A stretch of 64,000 nucleotides of DNA from Pusillibacter faecalis. Lineage in GTDB: Bacteria > Bacillota > Clostridia > Oscillospirales > Oscillospiraceae. A program made the position numbers and the translations under genes. The notes beneath the pieces are model-generated. The model was not told the DNA's origin and did no database searches. It saw only the letters and a program-made list of their open reading frames with translations. This document shows positions 51,095 to 59,713 of the stretch, in pieces; the first letter of the stretch is position 1, and each line of letters starts with the position of its first letter. The stretch is taken from positions 2,418,001-2,482,000 of the forward strand of contig NZ_AP023420.1 of the NCBI RefSeq assembly GCF_018408705.1, written 5' to 3'.

Positions 51095-51140
51095 GGGAGT
51101 CCTCCTCTCTGTAAAGCTCATGAACTTTACAACGAGGATT

Positions 51141-51169
51141 AGTTTACAGGAATTTTTGAAAAAAGTCAA
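51141..51169 (-). promoter_or_regulatory. Promoter of ylxM-ffh-rpsP-khpA
   Basis: Minus strand: TTGACT (51164-51169), 17-bp spacer, TAAACT (51141-51146). Confidence 0.87.
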
Positions 51170-51271
51170 GGGGAAAATCGGAAGAAACTGATAGAAATTT
51201 TCCTGTTTTCGGTGGCGGCGGAGGGGGAAACAGCGTATACTGGATACAACATATAACAAGGGGGAGAGCAC

Positions 51272-52231
51272 ATGGTTTTGGACGGACATTCCGACCTCTT
51301 ATATGATGTGACACGGCGGCGCCTTGAAGGGGAGCGGCTTGTACTGGAACGACATCATCTGGACCGGCTGCGCCGGGGTGGCGTAGAGGGGCTGGTGTTG
51401 GCGCTGTGGACGACAGCGGCAGAGGAGACCTTCTGGAAAGACATCCCCGGAATGGAGAGTGCGGCGGTCCGTACAGCTGTGATGATGCGCTGTACGCGAG
51501 CGGAGGTGGTGGAAAGCCCCTGGCTCGCGGCAGTGCGCACCGCCGCTGGGGCGGAGCAGGCCAGAGAGCAGGGGCAGATATACGCCTTTTTTGCCATAGA
51601 GGGCATGGCTGCTATCGGGGAGGATCTGACCGGCATCAACCGCTACGCGGATTTTGGCGCCAGGATCGGCATGCTGACCTGGAACGAGACGAATGCCTTG
51701 GCTACAGGAGCTGGCGGGGACCGCTATTCCCCATTGACGGACCTGGGTCAGCAGGCAGTGACCAGAATGCAGAATCTGGGGATGCTGCCGGACGTATCGC
51801 ACCTTAACGACGGCGGCTTTGCCGATGTGATCCGTCTGGCCAGAGGGCCGGTGATTGCATCTCACTCCAACTGCCGCGCTCTGTGCGATGTCCGGCGGAA
51901 CCTGACGGACGATCAGCTCCGGGCCATCCGGGACACCGGTGGTGTGGTGGGGGTGAACGTCTACCATGGATTTGTCCACGCCGATCCGGAGCAGCAGACG
52001 GCGGAGATGTTGGCCCGGCATGCCGCCCATATGGCGGATGTCATGGGTGTGGAGCACGTAGCCTGTGGCTTTGACTTCTGCGAGTTCTTCGGACCGGGAA
52101 ACGAAGGGGCCCAGGGCCTGGAGGACTGCGGGGAAATCCCGGCCTTTTTTTCCTGGTTGGAAAAGCTGGGGATGAGCCAAAGGGAGCGAGCGATGGTCGC
52201 CAGAGAAAACTTCCTGCGAGTATTGGCGTAA
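51272..52231 (+). CDS. M19 family membrane dipeptidase
   Basis: A 319-residue zinc dipeptidase of the renal-dipeptidase family. Metal ligands seen: DGHSD (residues 4-8), bridging Glu in FFAIEGM, His in LPDVSHL, His in ASHSNCRAL, and the downstream Asp in GFDFCEFF. The usual mature length is about 310-320. Cleaves dipeptides, including D-residue containing ones. ATG after GGGGGAGAGC. Followed by 350 bases without a supported gene. Confidence 0.94.
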   Translation: MVLDGHSDLLYDVTRRRLEGERLVLERHHLDRLRRGGVEGLVLALWTTAAEETFWKDIPGMESAAVRTAVMMRCTRAEVVESPWLAAVRTAAGAEQAREQGQIYAFFAIEGMAAIGEDLTGINRYADFGARIGMLTWNETNALATGAGGDRYSPLTDLGQQAVTRMQNLGMLPDVSHLNDGGFADVIRLARGPVIASHSNCRALCDVRRNLTDDQLRAIRDTGGVVGVNVYHGFVHADPEQQTAEMLARHAAHMADVMGVEHVACGFDFCEFFGPGNEGAQGLEDCGEIPAFFSWLEKLGMSQRERAMVARENFLRVLA

Positions 52232-52518
52232 TAGCCCCATCGGTTTTGGCCGGTGAGGGCAGTGGCGGGCGCTGCCAACAACGCTGGCGGGAAAGGCGCT
52301 GTCGCCTGCGGTCAACAGCAGGCGGCATCCAGGGAATTCTCCTTCGTGCAGCAACAGCCCCGCCCCCAGGACCAAGAGGAAAAGTGCCGTTACGAGATTC
52401 TCAAAACGCTGATGCATCGAGGAGCTCCTTATGAAAAGCGGATTTCTTCTGAGGTGGTTTCATTTTAACATCTGGCAGAGTGCGTTACAATCTGACAGGG
52501 ACGAATTTGGAAAAAAGT
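52232..52518. other. Intergenic stretch with no recognised content
   Basis: About 290 bases between the dipeptidase and the next promoter. Frames on either strand (52253-52468 plus; the minus frame entering from 52417) lack homology; the minus one has a plausible ribosome binding site and a hydrophobic start but merges into the antisense of the dipeptidase gene. Confidence 0.4.
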
Positions 52519-52547
52519 TTGAAAAGCGCGGAAGACTATACTATAAT
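52519..52547 (+). promoter_or_regulatory. Promoter of yfmF-yfmH-lgt
   Basis: TTGAAA (52519-52524), 17-bp spacer, TATAAT (52542-52547). Confidence 0.85.
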
Positions 52548-52584
52548 ACGGTTCATATAGGATTCCAACAAAGGAGCTGAGAAT

Positions 52585-53850
52585 TTGGAAGTTACCAGAA
52601 CGAAGCTGGCTGAGGGCGTATACCTGACGTATCTGCCGGCTCAAAAGTTTAAGACGAGTCTGCTTTCCGCCCAGTTTGTGACGCCATTGCGGGAGGAGAC
52701 TGCCTCCGCCTATGCGCTGCTGCCATCCGTACTGCGGCGGGGCACCGTTTCCTGCCCGGATATGGGGAGCCTTTCCGCCCGTTTGGACGAGCTGTACGGT
52801 GCCCGGATTGAGACCACGGTTCGGAAAAAGGGTGAGAATCAGTGCGTGGGCTTTGTGGCGAGCCTGATTGACGATAGCTTTGCACCCGGCGGGGAAAAGC
52901 TGCTGGAGCCGGTAGCAGAGCTGTTGGGGGAGCTGATCTGCGACCCAGTGACCGAGCGGGGCCGCTTTGTGCCGTCCTACTTTGAGAGTGAAAAGACCAA
53001 CCTTCTGGACGCTATCCGCAGCCTTGTCAACGATAAGCGGGACTACGCAGACAGCCGCCTCCTGCGGGAGATGTGTGCGGGGGAGCCCTATGGGATTCCC
53101 CGCCTGGGCGGTGAGGCGGGCGCTGAAAGCGTGCAGCCCAAACAATTGTACGCGTTGTATCAGGAGTTGATCTCCACCGCGCGCCTGGAGTTGATCTACA
53201 GCGGCAGCGCCCCGCAAAGAAGGGTAGAGCAGGCGCTGCTCTCCGCTCTCGCCGCCTTGCCGCGGGAGCAGGTGCGGGATATCGCCCTGTATCGGCCCCA
53301 TCCCGCCCGGCAGGAGGTGCTGCGGGTAGAGGAGTCTCTGGATGTGACCCAGGGCAAACTTGGCATGGGCTTTGCCTGCGGCAGCGACGACTACGCCGCC
53401 ATGATGGTGGGCAATACCCTCTTTGGCGGCAGCAGCAACTCCAAGCTCTTTATGAATGTACGGGAGAAGCTGTCCCTGTGCTACTATGCGTCCTCCCTCT
53501 ATCACCGGCAGAAGCGGTTGATCACGGTCTCCTCCGGCATTGAGTTTCAGAATTTCCAGAGGGCGTATGATGAGATTTTGGCCCAGCTGGAGGCTGTCAA
53601 AAACGGCAAGCTGGAGGATTGGGAGATGGAGGGCGCCCAGAGCACGCTGCTCAATGCCTATGCCTCCATGGAGGACTCCCAGGGAAAGCTGGAAAATTTT
53701 TATCTTGGCCAGGCGGCCACCGGCCAATCCGAGACGCCGGAGGAGCTGGCGGATCAGGTCCGGGAGGTGACAGGGGAACGGGTCCACCGGGCCATGGAGA
53801 CGGTCCGCCTGGACACGGTGTATTTCCTGCGAGGGGAGGAAGCCCAATGA
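52585..53850 (+). CDS. yfmF: M16 family peptidase-like protein YfmF (TTG start)
   Basis: A 421-residue protein with the two-lobed M16 (pitrilysin) fold but without the HxxEH zinc motif: the corresponding helix reads LLPSVLRRGTVSCPDMGSLS. It matches YfmF, the non-catalytic partner of YfmH. TTG at 52585 follows AAAGGAG. In B. subtilis yfmF/yfmH are linked to the 5-aminopentanol modification of EF-P; whether this holds here is inferred. Confidence 0.9.
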   Translation: MEVTRTKLAEGVYLTYLPAQKFKTSLLSAQFVTPLREETASAYALLPSVLRRGTVSCPDMGSLSARLDELYGARIETTVRKKGENQCVGFVASLIDDSFAPGGEKLLEPVAELLGELICDPVTERGRFVPSYFESEKTNLLDAIRSLVNDKRDYADSRLLREMCAGEPYGIPRLGGEAGAESVQPKQLYALYQELISTARLELIYSGSAPQRRVEQALLSALAALPREQVRDIALYRPHPARQEVLRVEESLDVTQGKLGMGFACGSDDYAAMMVGNTLFGGSSNSKLFMNVREKLSLCYYASSLYHRQKRLITVSSGIEFQNFQRAYDEILAQLEAVKNGKLEDWEMEGAQSTLLNAYASMEDSQGKLENFYLGQAATGQSETPEELADQVREVTGERVHRAMETVRLDTVYFLRGEEAQ

Positions 53851-55115
53851 AACAGAGATTTTACGAGCGTATCGGCGAGTCCGTCTATCGGGAGACCCTG
53901 CCCAACGGACTGCAGGTCTGTGTGGTGCCAAAGCCCGGCTATGCCAAAAAATACGCCTTTTTTGCCACTCGTTACGGCGGCATGGATGTCCGCTTTCAGC
54001 TGGACGGCCGGTGGCTGGACACACCGGCGGGCATTGCCCACTATCTGGAACACAAGATGTTTGACACCAAGGAGGGCAACGCTCTTCAGGAGTTAGCGAA
54101 AAACGGCGCGGAGCCAAACGCCTTTACCGCCAACGCCATGACAGGCTACTATTTTGACTCCACGGAGCATTTTGAGGAAAACCTGGAAATCTTGCTCTCG
54201 TTCGTCTCCGTTCCCTACTTCACAGAGGAGAGCGTAGCCAAGGAGCAGGGGATTATCGGTCAGGAAATCCGAATGATTGAGGACAATCCTGACTGGCAGA
54301 TTTACACCCGCATGATGCAGGCACTCTATCATACCAGCACCGCCCGCACCAGCATTGCCGGCACAGTGGAGAGCATTTCCCACATCACGGCGGAGACGCT
54401 TTACGACTGCCACAAGGCATTCTATACCCCCTCCAACATGATACTGACGGTGGTGGGAGATGTGGACCCGATCCATGTGGCGGATATGGCCCGTAGGATT
54501 CTGCCCCGGGAGGGCGGCCCGGCGATCCCCAGAGATTACGGCGAGGAGCCGGAAACCGTGGCGGCGGCGGAGACCTGTCGGGCGATGGAGGTGGCCAGTC
54601 CCCAGTTCCTGGTGGGCTTTAAGTGCCGCCCCGCGGCAGATGGAGAGGACTATCTGCGCCTTGCGGTGCTGGGTGACATGGCCTGTGATATTCTGCTGGG
54701 AGATTCCAGTCCGCTGTATTTGCGGCTCTATGATCAGGGCTTGATCAATTCCAGCTTCGGCGGCGCCTTTGAAATGATGCCGGGGATTGCGTATCTCTAC
54801 GCTGGCGGAGACAGCAAGAACGCAAGAGCTGTGGCAGTGGAGATCCAAAAGGAGGTGGATCGCCTGGCCCGAGAGGGAATCGATGAGGGCTTCTACCAGC
54901 AGGTCCGGCGCGCCGCCTTCGGCTCCAATCTGCGTGGGCTGAACTCCTTTGAGAACATCGCCGTCTCCTTGACGGAAGGGTACTTCCACGGCTACGACCC
55001 CTTCCGCTTCCCCCAGGTGTTCGACACCGTCACCCGGGAGGACGTGGCCGCCTTCCTGCGGGACAATCTGCGCCCTGACCGCATGGTCCTCAGTGAGATC
55101 ACACCCAAGGACTAA
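53847..55115 (+). CDS. yfmH: M16 family zinc peptidase YfmH
   Basis: A 422-residue active-type M16 peptidase: the inverted zinc motif HYLEH (residues 59-63) is intact, with third ligand Glu in the EQGIIGQEIRM helix. The C-lobe has QVRRAAFGSNLRGLNSFEN. Start at 53847 (MKQRFYERIGE) overlaps the yfmF stop (ATGA). The open frame extends upstream to 53619 only as an artefact. Forms a likely heterodimer with YfmF. Confidence 0.93.
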   Translation: MKQRFYERIGESVYRETLPNGLQVCVVPKPGYAKKYAFFATRYGGMDVRFQLDGRWLDTPAGIAHYLEHKMFDTKEGNALQELAKNGAEPNAFTANAMTGYYFDSTEHFEENLEILLSFVSVPYFTEESVAKEQGIIGQEIRMIEDNPDWQIYTRMMQALYHTSTARTSIAGTVESISHITAETLYDCHKAFYTPSNMILTVVGDVDPIHVADMARRILPREGGPAIPRDYGEEPETVAAAETCRAMEVASPQFLVGFKCRPAADGEDYLRLAVLGDMACDILLGDSSPLYLRLYDQGLINSSFGGAFEMMPGIAYLYAGGDSKNARAVAVEIQKEVDRLAREGIDEGFYQQVRRAAFGSNLRGLNSFENIAVSLTEGYFHGYDPFRFPQVFDTVTREDVAAFLRDNLRPDRMVLSEITPKD

Positions 55116-55139
55116 GAGAGAAAGAGAGGAACATCCATT

Positions 55140-56138
55140 TTGACTTCGTTGCAAGCGTTGAAAGATATGCCTATCAGCTTTCCCGGCCTCTTCGGGGACT
55201 GGGAGTTCAACCCGGACCCCATCGCCATCCATGTCGGGCACGGCATCTACTGGTATGGGATCATCCTGGCGGCAGCCATGCTGGCGGGTCTGCTGCTTTG
55301 CATGAAGCAGGCCAAGCGGTACGGCATCAAGGAGGATCATGTTTTGGACATGGTTCTCTGGGCGGTGCCAAGCTGCATCATCGGCTCCCGCATCTATTAC
55401 GTGATTTTCAATCTGGAACTCTACCGAAACGCAGATGGAACCCTGAACTGGGGCAGGATGGTCGCCATCTGGGACGGCGGCCTTGCAATTTACGGTACGG
55501 TGATCGTGGCAGTGATCGTGGTGTTCTTCTACACCCGGCATAAGAAGCTCTCCTTCTTCGCTATGACGGATCTGGGCGTACTGGGGCTGATTCTGGGACA
55601 GATCATCGGCCGCTGGGCGAACTTTATCAACCGGGAGGCTTTCGGCGGCTTGACGGATCTTCCCTGGCGGATGCGGCTGTGGGTTACTTCCTCTCAATAT
55701 ATTGAGGTGCATCCCACCTTTCTCTATGAGAGCCTATGGAATCTGGTGGGGCTGGGGCTGCTGCTGTTTGTGATTTCGAAGGGCCGCCGTTTTGACGGAG
55801 AAAACACTTGGTTCTATTTCCTGTGGTACGGACTGGGCCGGTTCTGGATTGAGGGGCTAAGGACAGACAGTCTCTATCTCTTTGACTGGACGTTTATGGG
55901 ACAGCCGATCCGTGTGTCTCAGGCGCTGAGCCTGGTACTGGCGATTGTGGCGGCACTGATGCTGTTTTACAATATCAGGATTAAAAAGCGCACGGCTGAG
56001 GGGCTCTTGGTGAACCGGCTGGCCCGGGAGCAGCTAACCGCTGATACGGAGGCGGTCAGCCCTTTGACGGAGGAACCGGAGACTGCGGAAGAGACAGCTG
56101 AGGCTACCCTGGGGGAATCTGAGGAGCCCAAATCATAA
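55140..56138 (+). CDS. lgt: Prolipoprotein diacylglyceryl transferase
   Basis: A 332-residue membrane enzyme that transfers diacylglycerol to lipoprotein cysteines. Conserved blocks: YWYGIILAAAMLAGLL, AIWDGGLAIYG, GQIIGRWANFINREAFGG (with the key Arg, Asn and Glu), HPTFLYESLWNLVG, and FWIEGLRTDSL. Start taken as TTG (55140) with AGAGGA ten bases upstream; ATG at 55167 is an alternative without a clear site. The last ~45 residues are a Glu/Thr-rich tail. The window has four clear lipoprotein clients (VanX-like, MetQ, BMP and others). Confidence 0.95.
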   Translation: MTSLQALKDMPISFPGLFGDWEFNPDPIAIHVGHGIYWYGIILAAAMLAGLLLCMKQAKRYGIKEDHVLDMVLWAVPSCIIGSRIYYVIFNLELYRNADGTLNWGRMVAIWDGGLAIYGTVIVAVIVVFFYTRHKKLSFFAMTDLGVLGLILGQIIGRWANFINREAFGGLTDLPWRMRLWVTSSQYIEVHPTFLYESLWNLVGLGLLLFVISKGRRFDGENTWFYFLWYGLGRFWIEGLRTDSLYLFDWTFMGQPIRVSQALSLVLAIVAALMLFYNIRIKKRTAEGLLVNRLAREQLTADTEAVSPLTEEPETAEETAEATLGESEEPKS

Positions 56139-56143
56139 ATAAA

Positions 56144-56176
56144 TTAGAGGGTTCGGCAGTATGCCGAACCCTCTAA
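56144..56176. terminator. Bidirectional terminator between lgt and DUF2000 gene
   Basis: Perfect 15-bp inverted repeat TTAGAGGGTTCGGCA / TGCCGAACCCTCTAA with a three-base loop; T-tract is weak on both sides. Confidence 0.8.
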
Positions 56177-56222
56177 TGATAGAACTGGGTAATGAGACAA
56201 GACCAGTACGGGAGTGATATTC

Positions 56223-56645
56223 TCAACGCAGCAACGGCAGACTGCCGGTGAGCTGATTTACGAGCCTCTTGCTGCCGCAGATGGCAAGGCCCAGATATGA
56301 GAGATCCGTTTCGGGAGTGTTTCCCATTTTCGTGATATAATCGCAATAGGTTTTACAGCCCTGAGCCAACTCGGAAAAATCTACTGCGACCACCCCCTGA
56401 AATTCCGGCTGGCGGAGCTTTTCCAGCAGTTCCCGGATGCCTTCCCGAGACCTCTTTAGAATGGGGACGGGGAAGGCGATGATCCCCAGGTGCGTCTGTC
56501 CGCTCTGATCTACTACATCGTCGCCCACAACCTCCGGCAGCTTCTGCCCCAGGGTGATTCCCAGGATAGCCGCCGTGTTTGCCAGCATGCCGACAGGCAG
56601 CTGCTCGTCCATCACCATGACGCACTTTTCGTTTTGGTAGTCCAT
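56223..56645 (-). CDS. DUF2000 domain protein
   Basis: A 140-residue protein, MDYQNEKCVMVMDEQLPVGM, ANTAAILGITLGQKLPEVVG, then the HLGIIAFPVPIL strand. DUF2000 has a peptidyl-tRNA hydrolase II-like fold; function unknown. It follows the AraC regulator by three bases, so both are one operon. Confidence 0.88.
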   Translation of the reverse strand: MDYQNEKCVMVMDEQLPVGMLANTAAILGITLGQKLPEVVGDDVVDQSGQTHLGIIAFPVPILKRSREGIRELLEKLRQPEFQGVVAVDFSELAQGCKTYCDYITKMGNTPETDLSYLGLAICGSKRLVNQLTGSLPLLR

Positions 56646-56648
56646 CTG

Positions 56649-57476
56649 TCATCCTCTTTTCTCTGCCCGGGTGAATATTTCCTGATAGGCGCCGGGCGTT
56701 AGTCCAATATATCGGCTGAAACAGTTTGTGAAATGACTTTGATCGGAAAAGCCTGTTTGCATGGCTGCTTCCAGGAGAGAAGCGCCTTGCTCCAGAAGGC
56801 GCTTAGCCGCACAAATCCGAAGGTTTACCAGATAGTGATAGGGAGTGATCCCCTTGGCGCGTGTGAAAGCCCGCAGCAAGGTGGACTTGCTGAGATGTAC
56901 CAGGCCGCACAGCTGCTCCAAATCCAAGTGTTCGGCAAAGTGCTTCTCCATGAACGCGCGGGCGGACTCCACCTCGCTCCGGCACTCCGAAACGCTGCGG
57001 GGAGGGGGCTGTCCATACTGTTGGAGCAGCCGGGAGATCAACAGCAAAAAAAGCTCTTCCTTTCTAAAGCTGCTGTCCTCCTCCATGATCGCCTGGTGGA
57101 GAAGCCGCAGGCAGCAGGCGGCTTCCGCATCCTCTAGAGCGGGCTGGGAAAACTCCGGAAGGGCCGTGTTTCCAACAGCCTCCCGAACCTCTTTCAGCAT
57201 GACCTGTGAGGGGATGTTCATGCCTCGATAGTCAAATGGCTCCGCATTTGCCTGTACGCAGGCATGAAGCTCCCCTGGACAGAAGAGGACCATGCTGCCC
57301 CGCTGGAGCGTCCAGGTCTGTCCCCGGCAGATCATGCGGCGCTCTCCAGCCTCAGTCAGGCCGATCACATAGTGGTCGTGGAAGTGGGCTGGAAAGGGCT
57401 GAGCGATTCCCTGGAGACGGTAGGCTTCCACTTGTAGCGTCCCGTCGTAGACGGCGGTTCTGACCTCGTTTTTCAT
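56649..57476 (-). CDS. AraC family transcriptional regulator
   Basis: A 275-residue regulator: N-terminal cupin (PFPAHFHDHYVIGLTEAGER, GELHACVQ) and C-terminal double HTH (EHLDLEQLCGLVHLSKSTLL; SLLEAAMQTGFSDQSHFTNC; FSRYIGLTPGAYQ). The AraC-DUF2000 pair is common in Clostridia and related bacteria. Start after CAAGGAGGCGCG. Target and ligand unknown. Confidence 0.94.
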   Translation of the reverse strand: MKNEVRTAVYDGTLQVEAYRLQGIAQPFPAHFHDHYVIGLTEAGERRMICRGQTWTLQRGSMVLFCPGELHACVQANAEPFDYRGMNIPSQVMLKEVREAVGNTALPEFSQPALEDAEAACCLRLLHQAIMEEDSSFRKEELFLLLISRLLQQYGQPPPRSVSECRSEVESARAFMEKHFAEHLDLEQLCGLVHLSKSTLLRAFTRAKGITPYHYLVNLRICAAKRLLEQGASLLEAAMQTGFSDQSHFTNCFSRYIGLTPGAYQEIFTRAEKRG

Positions 57477-57551
57477 ATGCGCGCCTCCTTGGAAGCTATG
57501 ATACCAATTGGCAGGAGAAAAGGCTTGTAAAATATCTTCATCTTTTCAAAA

Positions 57552-57586
57552 ACACGGCCGGTCTGATTTCATCAGACCGGCCGTGT
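57552..57586 (-). terminator. Terminator of the nucleoside ABC permease operon
   Basis: ACACGGCCGGTCTGA / TCAGACCGGCCGTGT perfect 15-bp stem; minus side continues TTTTTG. Confidence 0.92.
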
Positions 57587-57602
57587 CATTAGAGGGCATG
57601 GA

Positions 57603-58607
57603 TTACCGCTCCTCTCGGAAGTAAGGCAGACCCAGGCTTGCGGGGGGCTGATTTTCCCGCTTTTTCCGCAGCGAGATCACAACCAGCACCAGGATGGTGA
57701 CAAGGTAGGGCAGCATCTTGAAAAGCTCAATGTCTCTCCGGCCCAGACCCGGAATAATCAGGTAAACCCAGAACAGCAGTCCGAAGAGATAGGACCCCCA
57801 GATGGCGTTGAGCGGCCGCCAGATGGCGAAAATCACGAGAGCCACTGCCAGCCAGCCCAGGGATTCGATGGTGCCGTCGTTGGCCCAGGTGCCCTTGATG
57901 TAGTCCATCGTGTAGTACAGGCCGCCCATGCCGGAGATGCCGGCACCCACGCAGGTGGCCAGATACTTGTAGCGCGTCACGTTGACACCTGCCGCGTCCG
58001 CAGTAGCGGGATTTTCACCCACTGCGCGAAGATTCAATCCGGCCCGAGTGCGGTTTAAGAACCAGGCCATGACGATGGAAAGCGCAATCGCCAGATACAC
58101 CATGAAGCCGTAGCTGAGAAACAGCGAGCCGAAGACGCCCAGGTCTGTAGAGTTGTTGAGATTGGCCCGGTAAACGGCGCTGGTGGCGGCCACAGAAATC
58201 TGGCCCACGCCGCCGGCCATCGTATTCAGGCTTCCACCGAAAAAGTTGGCAATGCCGCCGCCAAAGATGGTCAGTGTCAGGCCGGTGACGTTCTGGTTAG
58301 CCCGCAGCGTAATGGTTAGAAAGCTGTATAGCAGCCCCCCCAGGGCCGAAGCCAGAAACGCCGCCCCAAAACTCAACAGCAGGCATATCAGCGGGGAGGG
58401 GGAGGGGTTGTTGAACTCATAGAAGAAGGAGGCAGCAAGGCCCGCGATGCCGCCCAGGTACATGATGCCCGGGACGCCCAGGTTCAGGTTGCCGGACTTC
58501 TCCGTCAGAATCTCGCCCAGGGCGCCGTACATGATGACGGTGCCAAAGCACACGGCGGATTGAAGGAGCCGGATCAACAGATCCATGAAATCAGAGCCCA
58601 GACTCAT
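57603..58607 (-). CDS. BMP-type ABC transporter permease (NupQ/YufQ-like)
   Basis: A 334-residue permease with eight to ten membrane segments; LGEILTEKSGNLNLGVPGIM is the classic start of the BMP-family second permease, and RTRAGLNLRAVGENPATADA is the cytoplasmic coupling loop. Imports nucleosides together with the gene before it. Overlaps that gene by four bases. Confidence 0.93.
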   Translation of the reverse strand: MSLGSDFMDLLIRLLQSAVCFGTVIMYGALGEILTEKSGNLNLGVPGIMYLGGIAGLAASFFYEFNNPSPSPLICLLLSFGAAFLASALGGLLYSFLTITLRANQNVTGLTLTIFGGGIANFFGGSLNTMAGGVGQISVAATSAVYRANLNNSTDLGVFGSLFLSYGFMVYLAIALSIVMAWFLNRTRAGLNLRAVGENPATADAAGVNVTRYKYLATCVGAGISGMGGLYYTMDYIKGTWANDGTIESLGWLAVALVIFAIWRPLNAIWGSYLFGLLFWVYLIIPGLGRRDIELFKMLPYLVTILVLVVISLRKKRENQPPASLGLPYFREER

Positions 58608-59713
58608 TTCGCACCCTCCTTTCTGGAACGGATAATCACACGGTAGTTGATAAAGAACTCACTGCCCAGAATGAAGAACAAGATGATGCCAGTGATGATG
58701 TTGGAGGCATAATCGTTCAGACCGAACTGAGTGGCAATCTGAATAGCACCCTTTTGCAGAAAGACCAGCAGCAAAGAAATCAGAATCATCACAAATGTGT
58801 TGAACTGTGCGAGCCACGCTACAATGATGGCGGTAAAGCCCCGGCCGCCAGCAGTGGAGGTGGAGATCGTGTGGCCCACGCCGGCCACGGCGATGAAGCC
58901 TGCAAGACCGCAGATAGCGCCGGAAATGGCCATAGTCCGGACCGTGACCTTTTTAACGCTGATGCCAGCGTAGCGGGCAGTGTTCTCACTGTCGCCTACC
59001 ACGGTGATTTCATAGCCGTGCTTGGAGTATTTCAAATAGATGTACATGCCCACCGTCAATGTCATCACCAGGATGACGTTCAGACCATACTCCTGACCGA
59101 AAATTTCAGGAAACCAGCCGTATTTGGTCTGCTGGTGAATCACACCCACCGTGTTGGAGCCGACGGGAAACTCCCATAGGGCCACACAATAGCTGGTGAT
59201 TTGGATGGCGACATAATTCATCATCAGGGTGAACAGAGTCTCGTTAGTGTTCCAGCGGGCCTTGAAGGTGGCGGGAATCACACCCCAGACACCACCTGCC
59301 GTCAGGGAGACGGCGGCCATCAAGACCAGTAGGACGGGGGTGGGAATTGTACCGCCGTAAAACCGCATGAATCCGGCGGTAATGACGCCGCCAATGAGAA
59401 TCTGCCCCTCTGCGCCGATGTTCCAAAAGCGCATTTTGAATGCGGGAGCCAGGCCTACACCGATGCACAGCAGCATCATGGTATCCCGGATTGTGGCCCA
59501 GAAACGGCGGGGAGTGCCGAAAGCGCCGTCATAAATCCCCTCATACACGGCGATGGGGTTGAGCTTGGTGACAGTGAAGATGAAGATGCCGCTGACCACC
59601 AGAGACAACAGTACCGCAGCAGCCCGGACGCCGTAAGCCTTGGGACGAGAGATGCCTTCTCGTTTGGCAATCCGCAGCAGAGGCTCTCTGCTATGAGATT
59701 TTACATGACTCAT
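58604..59713 (-). CDS. BMP-type ABC transporter permease (NupP/YufP-like)
   Basis: A 369-residue permease beginning with a basic cytoplasmic segment, then RFWATIRDTMMLLCIGVGLA, FWNIGAEGQILIGGVITAGF and KYSKHGYEITVVGDSENTAR, the family coupling loop. Its start overlaps the ATPase stop by four bases. Confidence 0.93.
   Translation of the reverse strand: MSHVKSHSREPLLRIAKREGISRPKAYGVRAAAVLLSLVVSGIFIFTVTKLNPIAVYEGIYDGAFGTPRRFWATIRDTMMLLCIGVGLAPAFKMRFWNIGAEGQILIGGVITAGFMRFYGGTIPTPVLLVLMAAVSLTAGGVWGVIPATFKARWNTNETLFTLMMNYVAIQITSYCVALWEFPVGSNTVGVIHQQTKYGWFPEIFGQEYGLNVILVMTLTVGMYIYLKYSKHGYEITVVGDSENTARYAGISVKKVTVRTMAISGAICGLAGFIAVAGVGHTISTSTAGGRGFTAIIVAWLAQFNTFVMILISLLLVFLQKGAIQIATQFGLNDYASNIITGIILFFILGSEFFINYRVIIRSRKEGAK

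Noticed and set aside
51299..52417. 372-codon minus-strand frame beginning MHQRFENLVTALFLLVLGAG
   Set aside because: The start looks like a membrane segment with AAGGAG upstream, but three quarters of it is antisense to the M19 dipeptidase; at best a short decayed gene at its beginning.
54093..55712. 539-codon minus-strand frame
   Set aside because: Antisense of yfmH and lgt.
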